A stretch of 64,000 bases of DNA from Nitrosomonas sp. (GTDB taxonomy: Bacteria; Pseudomonadota; Gammaproteobacteria; Burkholderiales; Nitrosomonadaceae): assembly GCA_031316255.1 (NCBI GenBank), contig JALDQW010000001.1, positions 496,001 through 560,000 of the forward strand, read 5' to 3'. Of this stretch, positions 11,397-21,866 are shown in pieces. Positions within the stretch are counted from its first letter, which is position 1. Each line of letters starts with the position of its first letter. The notes beneath the pieces are model-generated. The model was not told the origin of the DNA, ran no database searches, and was given only the letters and a program-made list of their open reading frames with translations. A program made the translations under genes and the position numbers.

Positions 11397-12099
11397 GGGA
11401 TTTCAATATTTAACGCTCACAATTATATTTGCATTTATGACATAAATAGAAGTAATCTATGGCAATTTTAACTATAAATCTGATCACATCCTATGGTGGA
11501 ATAGTGGATTTATAACTGTTGTTGTACGCCAATTTTTTGATCGCCCAATCAAATAACATGGATATGCAATTTCTTAGGAATTTTAATTCAATCAAGATTA
11601 ACTCAACTTAATTCAACCAAGACACCCTTTACCGTGCTCAGGAATTTAAAACACTACTGATTATTACGATTAGTACTTTTGATTACAACAAATTATGCAG
11701 TCATTTTTAGCGCTGTATTCAATCCATAATCAATTAATTGAGAAATGGTCAAATATTTGAAAAGTGTATTTTGAGCGCAATGAAAAGCAACTGAATACCA
11801 TATACTTTTTATCTATATCTATTATTCACTAAGTCGAAAAACAAAGATTTATTGACGAAAACTAACTATGCCTAAAATTGCACGGTTATCCGCATTATTG
11901 TACAAATACGCCTGAAAATTACGCGTTGTAATGTGCATACATACCAATCGACAGATTGGAAACACTATTTTTGTACTTGTATAAATAGCCAAACGCTCGT
12001 CAAATCAGTTTCTTAACAAGCGTTTAGCACAATATCAGATGGATAGCCGCACTAGCATTACAGATAACAGCAAAAACTTCTGGGGTAGGAGGCAATTTA
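11397..12099. other. AT-rich non-coding gap upstream of the CheB-CheR fusion gene
   Basis: No gene was found in these 700 bases. Two 15-nt near-identical direct repeats (TTAATTCAAYCAAGA) lie at 11583-11597 and 11608-11622. A 7-bp hairpin (AAACGCT at 11991-11997 with AGCGTTT at 12019-12025) precedes an 18-nt sequence at 12030-12047 that recurs at 42903-42920. The stretch probably holds the promoter and a long leader for the downstream signalling gene. Confidence 0.5.
12030..12047 (+). repeat. 18-nt repeat shared with position 42903
   Basis: CAATATCAGATGGATAGC occurs here and, identically and in the same orientation, at 42903-42920. Both copies directly follow a hairpin-forming sequence. This copy lies 53 bp before the start codon of the CheB-CheR fusion gene. 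Its function is unknown. Confidence 0.55.
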
Positions 12100-15000
12100 G
12101 TGAAAATGACATCAAAGAGCAATAAGGTCCGTTCGCACTCCGTCAGACTGGTCGGAATAGGTGCATCCGCTGGTGGACTTGAAGCATTGCGCGATTTAAT
12201 AGGCTCATTACCCGAATCTGACTGCCTATCTTATGTTATCGCTCAGCATGTTTCTCCAAGTCATGTCAGCATGCTGATCAATTTGCTGGCACCGCTAACT
12301 CCGCTTCAGGTCAGAAATCTCGAGAAAAAACAAAAACCGGAACCTGGCTTTATCTATATTACGCCACCCAATAACGATGTCGTACTCGAAAAAGGCCAAT
12401 TGATACTTACTAAGCCACAACATACGATTGGACCCAAACCTTCTATAAATCGTTTTTTCTGTTCACTCGCAGACGAACTCAAAGAACATGCCATTGGCAT
12501 AATTTTGTCAGGCACAGGCACAGACGGTGCATCTGGCATAACTGCTATCAAGGCATCAGACGGCATTACGATTACTCAGGACCCGGAAACCGCAAAATAT
12601 GACAGCATGCCAAAAGCAGCTATTAATACGGGACATAATGATTTAATTCTGAGTTGCACCGAAATTGGACCTGCACTGATGCGCCTACTGAAACATCCCG
12701 TGGAATTTTTCAACACCAGTAAAAGTGATCAGAAACTCGATGATTACAGTCAGATCTATAGTTTGGTCAAGAAATTTACCGCTTTCAAACTTGATGCCTA
12801 TAAAGAAAGTACAGTAAAACGGCGAATTGCACGCCGCATGAGTATTTTAGGTATTCATTCGCTCAAGGCGTACATAGAACACCTCAGAAACCATCAGGAA
12901 GAATCCCGGTTAATGGTTCGCAGTATGTTTATCAGCGTTACATTTTTCTTTCGTGACCAATTATCCTTTACTACTCTCGAAAAAATCATTGAAGACATCG
13001 TCCGCAAACAGGCTCACCATAAAATTATCCGATGCTGGGTACCTGGTTGCGCTTCAGGAGAGGAAGTCTACAGTATCGCATTGCTACTTGAGGAAGCCTT
13101 ACGCACGCAAAAAAGGTCAGATCTGCAGTATCTGATTTTCGCATCCGATCTGGACGAAGCGGCAATAGAAAAAGCGCGTACAGCGCTATACTCAAATAAC
13201 GCACTTGAAACAGTACCGAAACATTTTTTGGAAACCTATACGGAAAATGAGGGTGAACATCGTCGCATTTTGAAAAATGTCCGCAATCAAATTGTTTTTG
13301 CCCATCAAAATGTAATCGTGGATCCGCCTTTTGGACGCCTGGATCTCATCAGTTGCCGGAATTTGATGATCTATCTGAATCCGGACGCACAAAAAAAGAT
13401 GTTGAGAGCATTTCACTATGCGCTGAATCCTGACGGTTACCTTTTTTTAGGAAAGTCAGAGGGCATTGACTCACACAAAGATTTATTCAAATTAGTCAAT
13501 AAAAAGGCATGTATTTACAGCAGGCAACCGGGTTCAACGCACTATATGCTGCCTCAAACCCAAGTCACTTCAATATCGCAACCCAAACGAAAAAAATTAC
13601 ACAATGATACGGCCGCAAGCACTGACTACATCAGCAATCGCGCGCTCGTTGAGTTAACGCAATTCTATGCACCACCCTCTGTAATCATTGATGAAACTAA
13701 CAATATCCTCAACTTTTATGGTGATCTCAAGCCCTATTTGAATTTTCCCAGCGGCACAGCGGGAATGTATTTATTTAACATGGTTATCCCAGCTTTACGC
13801 GCAGAATTGCGGGCGCTTATATATCGCTGCCGTCGCGAGTCCAAACCGACAGAAGGCATAGCCAGACCGATTGAAATTAACCACAAACCTCATCAGGTAA
13901 TTCCTGTCATCCGCCCACTTGAAGACACCCGGGAATCACCGCTACTGATATCATTTCTCACACAGACTGTTAATCAGAGCTTAACCGACAAACCCGTTTC
14001 TGAAAAAACAGTTGAACGTGACACTCTCATTATCAAAGAGCTTGAGGAAGAAATTGCCAATTCTCGCGCTCACCTTAATAGCGTTATCGAGGAACTTGAA
14101 ACTTCTAATGAAGAACTTCAGTCACTGAATGAAGAATTAAATTCATCGAATGAAGAATTGCAATCAACCAATGAGGAATTGCAAACCCTCAACGAAGAAT
14201 TGCAATCGACCAACGAGGAATTGCTAACCGTAAATGAAGAACTTCAGGTTAAAACAACGGAACTGGAAAAAATCACCACCGATCTTGTCAACGTCAAGCA
14301 AAGCCTGGATTACCCAATGATCGTTGTAGACAGGCAATTACACATCACCCAGGCAAACACCGCTTGCAAAATGGTTATTGCATTTGAAAACGTGATTGAA
14401 GGCTGTTCGTTGAACAGCATCCAGTGGCTATTGGAAATACCGGGTTTAAATTCAAAAGTCCGGAAAGCAATACGAGAAGGCGCCCGTATTGAAACGATAC
14501 TTAGCCATCCAGATACAAATAAAGTTTTTCTATTACACGTAATGCCATACCGCACAGCACAAAACGAAATCGCTGGCGCAATATTATTGTTTAACGACAT
14601 CAGTGCTCAACATATCGCCGAAGCCGCTCAACGCAAAAGCGAAGATATTTTTCGCAAAGCCATGCTGTATGCACCCATCGGAATTACCCTGCAATCAACT
14701 GACAATGCCATACTTGAAGTCAATCCAGCATTATGCAAGATTCTGGGCTATACCAAAGACGAACTGCTGCAACTCGATATCAGAACGGTTATACATCCGG
14801 ACGATCTGGCAGAGCACCAGCAGCAACAACATCAGATGCTCAATGGCGAACTCGATAGTATTGCTGTGGCAAAACGTTATCTGCACAAAAACGGCCAGAT
14901 AATTCATGTTAATCTAAATAAAGCGCTGGTAAACAGAGGCGCGAATACCCCGCATTATTTTATTTCACTCATTCAAGATATCACTGAACAGAAAAAAGCG

Positions 15001-16671
15001 GAGGATGAGCTGCGGCTTGCCGCAAGTGTATTTACCAATGTATTAGACGGCATTATTATTACCGACGGAAATGCCCGAATTATCAAAGTAAACACCGCTT
15101 TTGAAGATATTCTTGGCTACACTGCAAAAGAAGTGATCGGCAAACATACAAGTATGTTCAAATCTCATATCCACGACAAAGCATTCTATGCCGCCATGTG
15201 GCATGACATTAACGAAAAAGGTTCCTGGCACGGGGAAGTCTGGGACAGACACAAAACCGGCCATCTCGTGCCCATCTGGCTGAGCATTTCTGCCTTAAAA
15301 AAGGACAACAGCAAAGCAGACCATTACATCGCTGTCATGTACGACATGAGCGAACAAAAGCATTATAATGAAAAAATTAACTACCTGGCGCATTATGACG
15401 CGCTGACCAAACTGCCGAACCGCACTCTGTTTACCGAACGTCTCGAACATGCCATTGCAAAAGCAAGAAGAAACAACACCCAATTAGCGATACTCTTCAT
15501 CGATCTCGATAACTTCAAACATATCAATGATTCACATGGACACCCAGTGGGCGATGAATTGCTCTGTCAGGTCGCAGCCCGTTTGAACACTATTATGCGG
15601 TCCAGTGATACCGTTTCCAGACACAGTGGCGACGAATTTACAATTCTGATCGAAGACCAAATCAATGAAGATAAAGTTCGGCTGATTGCGGAGAAAATCC
15701 TGACAACAATTGCAAAACCATTTAAATTATTACCCGATGGATCAACATTTATCTCCGCCAGTATAGGTTTGGCGCTTTTCCCGGATGATGGCGAGACTGT
15801 CGATACGCTACTCAAACATGCCGATCTGGCAATGTATCGTTCCAAAGAAGCCGGCCGCAACCACTTTCATTTTTATACACAGGAAATGTCTAATAGAATG
15901 CAAGAACGGATGCTGCTGTATACCGATTTGCACCAGGCATTGCATAAAAACAAGCTTCAGCTTTATTATCAACCGATCATTGACATTCACACAAAAACGC
16001 ATGTAGGCGCAGAAGCATTGCTGCGTTGGAAACATCACAATCTGGGCTGGGTGCCTCCAAATAAGTTTATTTCCATCGCCGAAGACAGCGACTTAATTCA
16101 TGTCATTGGCGAATGGGTTATGCTAAGCGCTTGCCGGCAAATGTGGGACTGGCAGAATGCGGATATTGACCCGGGCATATTATCGATAAATGTATCGGGC
16201 AAGCAATTAATTTCAGACAATTTTATAACCCAGGTTCATCACATTCTGGAAAGTTCTGAGTGTTCGCCGGAAAAAATTGTATTTGAAATCACCGAAAGTT
16301 TTATTATGAAAGAAAGCGAGGGTGCAATTAACACACTGAATAAATTGCGTGAATTGGGATTTGGCATTGCCATTGATGATTTCGGCACAGGTTATTCGTC
16401 ATTAAGCTATCTGAAACGCCTGCCCGTAACCAAGATAAAACTGGACAAGTCTTTTGTCAGAGATATTCCTAATGATGCCAATGATATCGCAATTGCCAGA
16501 GCAATTCTTGGCCTGGGTAACATTCTAGGGCTCGAAGTGATAGCCGAAGGCGTTGAAACAAAAAAACAACATGATTTTCTTGCATCGGAGCATTGCGTTT
16601 TGGGACAGGGATATCATTATGCGAGACCCATGACACCGGGAAAATTCAAACAGTATTTGATGAAACAATAA
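12100..16671 (+). CDS. CheB-CheR-PAS-GGDEF-EAL fusion signalling protein
   Basis: The 1523-residue protein joins several modules. CheB methylesterase (about 15-200) keeps its serine (GASAGG), histidine (AQHVS) and aspartate (GTGTDGASG). CheR methyltransferase (about 225-475) has the SAM-binding WVPGCASGEEVYSIAL and the LISCRNLMIYL motif. A heptad coiled coil of NEELQ units (about 650-715) and three PAS-like domains (about 735-1085) follow. GGDEF (about 1095-1260) has SGDEF at the active site and an RSSD inhibitory site. EAL (about 1267-1520) keeps EALLRW, SINVSG, FEITES, DDFGTG and AEGVE. The CheB receiver domain is absent, as is usual in CheB-CheR fusions. The GTG start is chosen because AGGAGG lies 7 bp upstream; ATG at 12106 is the alternative. 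It probably links receptor methylation-like chemistry to cyclic di-GMP turnover. Confidence 0.95.
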   Translation: MKMTSKSNKVRSHSVRLVGIGASAGGLEALRDLIGSLPESDCLSYVIAQHVSPSHVSMLINLLAPLTPLQVRNLEKKQKPEPGFIYITPPNNDVVLEKGQLILTKPQHTIGPKPSINRFFCSLADELKEHAIGIILSGTGTDGASGITAIKASDGITITQDPETAKYDSMPKAAINTGHNDLILSCTEIGPALMRLLKHPVEFFNTSKSDQKLDDYSQIYSLVKKFTAFKLDAYKESTVKRRIARRMSILGIHSLKAYIEHLRNHQEESRLMVRSMFISVTFFFRDQLSFTTLEKIIEDIVRKQAHHKIIRCWVPGCASGEEVYSIALLLEEALRTQKRSDLQYLIFASDLDEAAIEKARTALYSNNALETVPKHFLETYTENEGEHRRILKNVRNQIVFAHQNVIVDPPFGRLDLISCRNLMIYLNPDAQKKMLRAFHYALNPDGYLFLGKSEGIDSHKDLFKLVNKKACIYSRQPGSTHYMLPQTQVTSISQPKRKKLHNDTAASTDYISNRALVELTQFYAPPSVIIDETNNILNFYGDLKPYLNFPSGTAGMYLFNMVIPALRAELRALIYRCRRESKPTEGIARPIEINHKPHQVIPVIRPLEDTRESPLLISFLTQTVNQSLTDKPVSEKTVERDTLIIKELEEEIANSRAHLNSVIEELETSNEELQSLNEELNSSNEELQSTNEELQTLNEELQSTNEELLTVNEELQVKTTELEKITTDLVNVKQSLDYPMIVVDRQLHITQANTACKMVIAFENVIEGCSLNSIQWLLEIPGLNSKVRKAIREGARIETILSHPDTNKVFLLHVMPYRTAQNEIAGAILLFNDISAQHIAEAAQRKSEDIFRKAMLYAPIGITLQSTDNAILEVNPALCKILGYTKDELLQLDIRTVIHPDDLAEHQQQQHQMLNGELDSIAVAKRYLHKNGQIIHVNLNKALVNRGANTPHYFISLIQDITEQKKAEDELRLAASVFTNVLDGIIITDGNARIIKVNTAFEDILGYTAKEVIGKHTSMFKSHIHDKAFYAAMWHDINEKGSWHGEVWDRHKTGHLVPIWLSISALKKDNSKADHYIAVMYDMSEQKHYNEKINYLAHYDALTKLPNRTLFTERLEHAIAKARRNNTQLAILFIDLDNFKHINDSHGHPVGDELLCQVAARLNTIMRSSDTVSRHSGDEFTILIEDQINEDKVRLIAEKILTTIAKPFKLLPDGSTFISASIGLALFPDDGETVDTLLKHADLAMYRSKEAGRNHFHFYTQEMSNRMQERMLLYTDLHQALHKNKLQLYYQPIIDIHTKTHVGAEALLRWKHHNLGWVPPNKFISIAEDSDLIHVIGEWVMLSACRQMWDWQNADIDPGILSINVSGKQLISDNFITQVHHILESSECSPEKIVFEITESFIMKESEGAINTLNKLRELGFGIAIDDFGTGYSSLSYLKRLPVTKIKLDKSFVRDIPNDANDIAIARAILGLGNILGLEVIAEGVETKKQHDFLASEHCVLGQGYHYARPMTPGKFKQYLMKQ

Positions 16672-16878
16672 CGCGTTAAAGCCCGCTCCGCAATTCTCCG
16701 AAACGACCTGGCAATCAAGCATTTCGTTTTGAGTTGAATTGACGGCTTCATACCGATACAACTTTTCTGAGGATAAAAAAATTTGTCATCTGGAACACTG
16801 ATTCAAGGATAACTTTTCCCTGAACAAAAAAAGAGCGACAATACCGGCTTACAATACATCCGTTTATGACCAATCCTT

Positions 16879-17688
16879 ATGGAATCCCTGCACGAAGCAG
16901 CCAACCGCTGTTTGAAAACCAGCGAGATCGAAGAAAAACTGCGCCTGACACAGCAAACCGTTCAAGCATGGCGGGAAGGCTCTTTATCGATCGAATCAAC
17001 AAACATACCTGAACCTATTGATGAACCGGGGCGCCCCGCAAGGCCTAAACTGGTTATGCCTGGTAACGTACCGAAGCGCGGTTTAGGCACAAAAGCCGGG
17101 CTTGTGGCACTCATACATGCGGTGACACATATCGAATTCAATGCCATTAATCTTGCCTGGGATGCGGTGTATCGTTTTCGTTACCTCCCCAATAAATTTT
17201 ACAGCGATTGGATACATGTCGCCGAAGAGGAAGCGCATCATTTTCAATTATTACGCAAACGGCTGAATGCGCTTGGTCACGATTATGGCGATCTTCCGGC
17301 TCACAACGGTTTATGGGAAATGGCCAAAAAAACAGCTTTCGATCCAATGGTCCGTATGGCACTGGTCCCGCGCGTTCTGGAAGCCAGAGGCCTGGATGTT
17401 ACACCGGGCATTATTAAGCGTTTACGCAGTGCTGATGACATAAAAACCGTCGCGATTCTGGAGATTATTTTACGGGACGAAATCGGACATGTAAAAATCG
17501 GATCGCACTGGTTTAAATATTTCTGCGAAAAACGCGGATTGAGTTCCGATCAAACATTCCGCGAATTGCTAAAGCGATATTATACCGGCCAGCTGTCGGG
17601 CCCTTTTCATCATGAAGCGAGACAGAAGGCGGGCTTTACAGCAATTGAATTAAAAGCGCTGCAAGATATGGAAATTTCCAAATGTTAG
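16879..17688 (+). CDS. DUF455 family ferritin-like protein
   Basis: The 269-residue protein matches DUF455, a ferritin-like helical family related to the tRNA hydroxylase MiaE. Conserved carboxylate and histidine motifs that would bind a di-metal centre are present: THIEFNAINLAWDA, VAEEEAHHFQLL, VLEARGLDVTPG and LRDEIGHVKIGSHWF. The length is normal for the family. The substrate is unknown, and the oxidase or hydroxylase role is inferred from the fold. It lies 207 bp after the signalling fusion on the same strand and converges on the EAL-HDOD gene. Confidence 0.85.
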   Translation: MESLHEAANRCLKTSEIEEKLRLTQQTVQAWREGSLSIESTNIPEPIDEPGRPARPKLVMPGNVPKRGLGTKAGLVALIHAVTHIEFNAINLAWDAVYRFRYLPNKFYSDWIHVAEEEAHHFQLLRKRLNALGHDYGDLPAHNGLWEMAKKTAFDPMVRMALVPRVLEARGLDVTPGIIKRLRSADDIKTVAILEIILRDEIGHVKIGSHWFKYFCEKRGLSSDQTFRELLKRYYTGQLSGPFHHEARQKAGFTAIELKALQDMEISKC

Positions 17689-17721
17689 TACGGCCATGTA
17701 GTAATTTAGACTTGACGGCGG

Positions 17722-18966
17722 TTAACCGGACGAATTAACCATTTCGCTGATACGGCTTGCCCAGGCCAGCGCTTCCAGTTCCAGCTGCGTAAATTCACGC
17801 ATACTGAGGAAACCCAATTCTGCCAGCATCGTTGAAACCATATCAAATTCACCTTTTTCTTGCGCTTCTATCAAAGCCAGTTGACGTCCCAGGTATCCGC
17901 GTCTCGACAATAAAGCTTCACTCATATCTTTCTGAATACTGAGCGTTTCCACGAGTTCGGACATTTTCATGCCTAGCAACGTATCCAGTAATGATAATAC
18001 ACCCACCATAAACGCACGGTCTTGATGATTCTTGTCGTGAGGCCTGTCTGCTATTGCAATCGATTCGAGTAACTTCCCACGAATTGCTGCTGTATGTACT
18101 AACGCATCCGATGAACTGCCGTCTTTTTGCTTGGCGGTATAGAGTAATATCTGTATCCATCGCTGGAGTTGTTTGCGGCCCAGTATCATGATGGCCCGTT
18201 TTATTGAATTTACCGTTTTTGACACTCCCGTACCAGCTGAATTGACCATACGCATCAGGTTATAACTTAAGCCAGGCTGATATTTAAGCTCATTCTCAAT
18301 TTCTGAAACATCGCTGTCTTTCGCGATAAGCAAAAGCAATTTCAACAAGGACAGTTTGGATGGATCAACACGTTTTCCTGAAATAATCTCCGGTTTTGCA
18401 AAATAAAAGCCTTGCAACAAGCTGAAACCCAAGTCTTTACATTTTTTGGCCATATCGCGGTTTTCAACTTTCTCTGCCAGCAACAATACTGGCCACCGTT
18501 TTATTTTCTTAACCAATGCAGCTAACTCACCATCTTCCAACGCGCTTACGTTCACTTTAACCACATTAACCAGTGGCATCAGACGATCAAATTGTCCGTC
18601 CATATGAATCTCATTGGGAATCGCTATCTGATAACCTTTGCTCTTTAGTTCGGAACAACGATGCATGATCTCATCGGTAATTTCAACATCTCTTAATAAT
18701 TCAAAAACAATTTGGTTTTTTGGAAGCAGGAAAATCGAATCACCCAATAAAAATTGGGCATCGACTTTAATAAAAGCGCGCCGCTTACCCATGACATTTT
18801 CAATACCTATTTGTCCGTATGTATCGATAATGACATTTGCTGATGCCGCCCGATTGTCGGTAACATTCACTTCATTCTGCTGATTGGAACGAAATAACAG
18901 TTCGAATGCCACGATATTTTGTTTGCTGTCCAGTATTGGTAGTCTGCCAAGAAAGACTTCTTTCAT
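17722..18966 (-). CDS. EAL-HDOD domain signalling protein
   Basis: The 414-residue protein has a degenerate EAL domain (about 3-200), where FELLFRS replaces EALxR and IAIPNEIH replaces the DDFG loop. An HDOD domain follows (about 205-400; SKLSLLKLLLLIAKDSDVSE, then MVNSAGTGVSKTVNSIKRAI). This EAL-HDOD arrangement is common in proteobacterial regulators, and the EAL part is usually not catalytic. A role in motility or surface behaviour is likely but cannot be specified. It is the third EAL-type protein in the first 19 kb. Confidence 0.9.
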   Translation of the reverse strand: MKEVFLGRLPILDSKQNIVAFELLFRSNQQNEVNVTDNRAASANVIIDTYGQIGIENVMGKRRAFIKVDAQFLLGDSIFLLPKNQIVFELLRDVEITDEIMHRCSELKSKGYQIAIPNEIHMDGQFDRLMPLVNVVKVNVSALEDGELAALVKKIKRWPVLLLAEKVENRDMAKKCKDLGFSLLQGFYFAKPEIISGKRVDPSKLSLLKLLLLIAKDSDVSEIENELKYQPGLSYNLMRMVNSAGTGVSKTVNSIKRAIMILGRKQLQRWIQILLYTAKQKDGSSSDALVHTAAIRGKLLESIAIADRPHDKNHQDRAFMVGVLSLLDTLLGMKMSELVETLSIQKDMSEALLSRRGYLGRQLALIEAQEKGEFDMVSTMLAELGFLSMREFTQLELEALAWASRISEMVNSSG

Positions 18967-19214
18967 ATCTGATCCTGTGTGTCCCTGATCTATCTTACAT
19001 ATCCATTGCTTATCGTCTGCTCACCGTCCAACTTGAGTCAGAATTTGGATTACTCGTCGCATGCAATCGCCATTCTGGCTTACTTCTTAATCGACAGTTT
19101 GCGATACCCACTTTTTATAAATGAATGTTGGATAGTCTTGTAAATAACCTTACACATTGCTCAAATGGTCTATAAAATGAATTTGAGCAGAAAACAAGAA
19201 AGCACCGTTTGAAT

Positions 19215-20369
19215 TTACAATATTGGCTGACTGTTCTCGCCTTTTTCATACACAACATGTGCACGCCCGACCAATAGCGGATCAAGCGAACCGATATGGT
19301 CAGGATTTTTATTTTTGTACGGCAATTTGTGCAACACATAGCGCATGGCGTTGAGCCGCGCCCGTTTCTTGCAGTCGGATTTAATTACAGTCCAGGGTGA
19401 ATCGGCTGTATCGGTGTAATAGAACATCGCTTCCTTGGCGCGAGTATAGTCTTCCCATTTATCCAACGACGCTTTATCGATCGGTGACAATTTCCACTGT
19501 TTTAGAGGATGGGTTTCCCGTTCCTTAAATCTGCGGCGCTGCTCTTTTCGGCTAACAGAAAACCAGAACTTAATCAGATAGATGCCGCTACGTACTAAAT
19601 TACGCTCAAACACAGGAGCCTGCTGCATAAACTCCAAATATTCCTCTTCAGCGCAAAATCCCATAACGCACTCAACACCCGCCCGGTTATACCAGGAACG
19701 ATCAAACAACACGATTTCACCGGCTGTAGGCAGATGCTGGATATAGCGTTGGAAATACCACTGGCCTTGTTCAATTTCCGATGGTTTTTCCAGTGCCACC
19801 ACGCGTGCGCCCCGTGGATTCAAATGTTCCATAAACCGTTTGATTGTTCCGCCTTTACCGGCCGCATCACGCCCTTCAAATAAAATAACAACGCGCTTCT
19901 TGTTCTCTCTGACCCAGGATTGCAGTTTCAATAACTCGACTTGTAACTGATATTTGTCCCTCTCATAATTCTTGCGCGTCATCAAATTCTTATACGGGTA
20001 GCCGCCTTCCCGCCAGTCTTTCGCCAATTCCTCATCAGAATTCACTTTTTTCCGGGTGATCAACGGAATTTTTTTTACTAATTCATTGCGCAGCCGATAG
20101 GCGTCATCCGGTGACATACCACCAATCACGGCGTCAAGCGTTCTGGCCAATTCTGCAGTATCACCAGGTCTGATGTTACTCAGAATATCTTGTAACTCTG
20201 TCTCTTTGGAAGTTTGCGCCGCTTTGATCGCCTCATTCACTTCATACGATTCAATGTCATTTTCAGTTAATTCCGGCGCGATATCACCTTCATCGACAAT
20301 ACGATACCGCCTGCGCATATCAGTGGATTTGTTTGATTCCAAAATATTTGATGTCTCTTTCTTTTCCAT
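19215..20369 (-). CDS. ppk2: Polyphosphate kinase 2
   Basis: The 384-residue protein has an N-terminal charged extension of about 115 residues, then a single PPK2 domain. Visible motifs are the Walker A VVILFEGRDAAGKGGTIKRF (about 185), the lid-region RGARVVALEKPSEIEQGQWY, and the Walker B VLFDRSWYNRAGVE. PPK2 enzymes transfer phosphate between polyphosphate and nucleotides, usually making GTP or ATP from the diphosphate. The subclass cannot be settled from motifs alone, although a one-domain protein with this lid resembles class I. It is probably a monocistronic gene. Confidence 0.95.
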   Translation of the reverse strand: MEKKETSNILESNKSTDMRRRYRIVDEGDIAPELTENDIESYEVNEAIKAAQTSKETELQDILSNIRPGDTAELARTLDAVIGGMSPDDAYRLRNELVKKIPLITRKKVNSDEELAKDWREGGYPYKNLMTRKNYERDKYQLQVELLKLQSWVRENKKRVVILFEGRDAAGKGGTIKRFMEHLNPRGARVVALEKPSEIEQGQWYFQRYIQHLPTAGEIVLFDRSWYNRAGVECVMGFCAEEEYLEFMQQAPVFERNLVRSGIYLIKFWFSVSRKEQRRRFKERETHPLKQWKLSPIDKASLDKWEDYTRAKEAMFYYTDTADSPWTVIKSDCKKRARLNAMRYVLHKLPYKNKNPDHIGSLDPLLVGRAHVVYEKGENSQPIL

Positions 20370-20582
20370 AGCGATTCCACGAGATCAGTTTAATTAGAAT
20401 TAGTCTACCTTATAAAATGGTAAACAATCGCTGATTGACTTACCGTTTACACCTTCAGTTTGTCAATTCGACCGGCTTAGCACATAAAGAAGGACTGAGC
20501 GAGTTATTCATGATTTCTGCCCTGCTCAACGCATTGGCCCATCTTAACAGTTCTCAAGTCACTGATAACTGCAGCACCTGCA

Positions 20583-21866
20583 TCAGAATACCCGAACAAT
20601 CCCTGGAAACAGCATCACAATGACCAGTGCAATCAATTGTAAAAAAATAAATGGAATCACGCCACGGTAAATTTCCATCGTGCTGATGGCTTCGGATGCA
20701 ACACCACGCAAATAAAACAATGAGAAACCAAATGGCGGCGTCAGAAAGGAAGCCTGTAAATTTAAAGCAATTAGAATACCAAACCAGAGCGGATCAATAC
20801 CCAGTTTAAGCAGAACTGGCGCGATCATAGGAACGAATATATAGGCAATCTCGACAAAATCTATGAAAAACCCCAGCAAGAAAATGATGATCATCATCAG
20901 CACGACAAAACCCCATTGACCGCCCGGGATATGCACCATAATTGCTTCAACCGCTTCATCGCCACCCGTATAGGTAAACACCATCGAGAAAAATGTCGCG
21001 CCCGCCAGAATGGTAAAAACCATGGCACTGATTTTCGTGGTTTCCATTGCAACCTGATGCAGCATTGAAAAACGCAGGCTACCTCCAAGCAATGCAAGAA
21101 TAATAGCACCGACAGCACCCATTGCTGCTGATTCGGTCGGCGTGGCAACACCTGCAATAACGGTACCCAAAACCACCACAACCAGCATCAATGCAGGTAC
21201 TATCGTCTTAAAAGCGCGCCAATAATCCAAAGCGGCAAGTTTCGTACTACGCGGCAAAGGGGGTGCAGAATCTTTATTCAAATAGGCAACGGCCAGACAA
21301 AAAAATATATAGAGCACGACCAGCAACAGCCCCGGCAGCAGCGCCGCACGATAAAAATCGCCAACCGGCTGGTGCAAAACATCACCCAAAATAATGAGCA
21401 CGATTGATGGTGGAATAATCTGACCCAATGTCCCCGAAGCGCAAATTACGCCACTGGCCAGCTGTTTATCATAATGATATTTCAACATCACGGGCAGGGC
21501 GATCAACCCCATGGTCACAACCGAAGCACCGACCACTCCGGTCGATGCGGCCAGCAGCATGCCCACAACAACAGTTGAAACCGCCAGTCCACCACGGACA
21601 TGTCCGAATAACAATCCCATGGATTCAAGCATTCGTTCCGCGATGCCGGATTTCTCCAGAATCAAGCCCATAAAAATAAAGAGCGGCACCGCCATTAACG
21701 TGACATTGGTCATAATGGCGTGCATGCGATAGGCGATCAGCAGAAAAAGATCAAGGCCCTGGGTATACAACCCAAAAAACACCGCCACGCCGCCAAAGGT
21801 AAATGCAACAGGATAACCCAGCGTCAGCATCAACAGACAGACAACAAACATGACCACTGCGATCAT
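20583..21866 (-). CDS. dctM: TRAP transporter large permease DctM
   Basis: The 427-residue protein is almost wholly hydrophobic, with about 12 membrane helices, and matches DctM. Typical stretches are AVPLFIFMGLILEKSGIAER, GVVGASVVTMGLIALPVMLK and ASGTLGQIIPPSIVLIILGD. It imports substrate by sodium symport together with DctQ, fed by a periplasmic DctP protein. Its start overlaps the dctQ stop by 4 bp. No DctP gene is present nearby, so the substrate is unknown. Confidence 0.95.
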   Translation of the reverse strand: MIAVVMFVVCLLMLTLGYPVAFTFGGVAVFFGLYTQGLDLFLLIAYRMHAIMTNVTLMAVPLFIFMGLILEKSGIAERMLESMGLLFGHVRGGLAVSTVVVGMLLAASTGVVGASVVTMGLIALPVMLKYHYDKQLASGVICASGTLGQIIPPSIVLIILGDVLHQPVGDFYRAALLPGLLLVVLYIFFCLAVAYLNKDSAPPLPRSTKLAALDYWRAFKTIVPALMLVVVVLGTVIAGVATPTESAAMGAVGAIILALLGGSLRFSMLHQVAMETTKISAMVFTILAGATFFSMVFTYTGGDEAVEAIMVHIPGGQWGFVVLMMIIIFLLGFFIDFVEIAYIFVPMIAPVLLKLGIDPLWFGILIALNLQASFLTPPFGFSLFYLRGVASEAISTMEIYRGVIPFIFLQLIALVIVMLFPGIVRVF

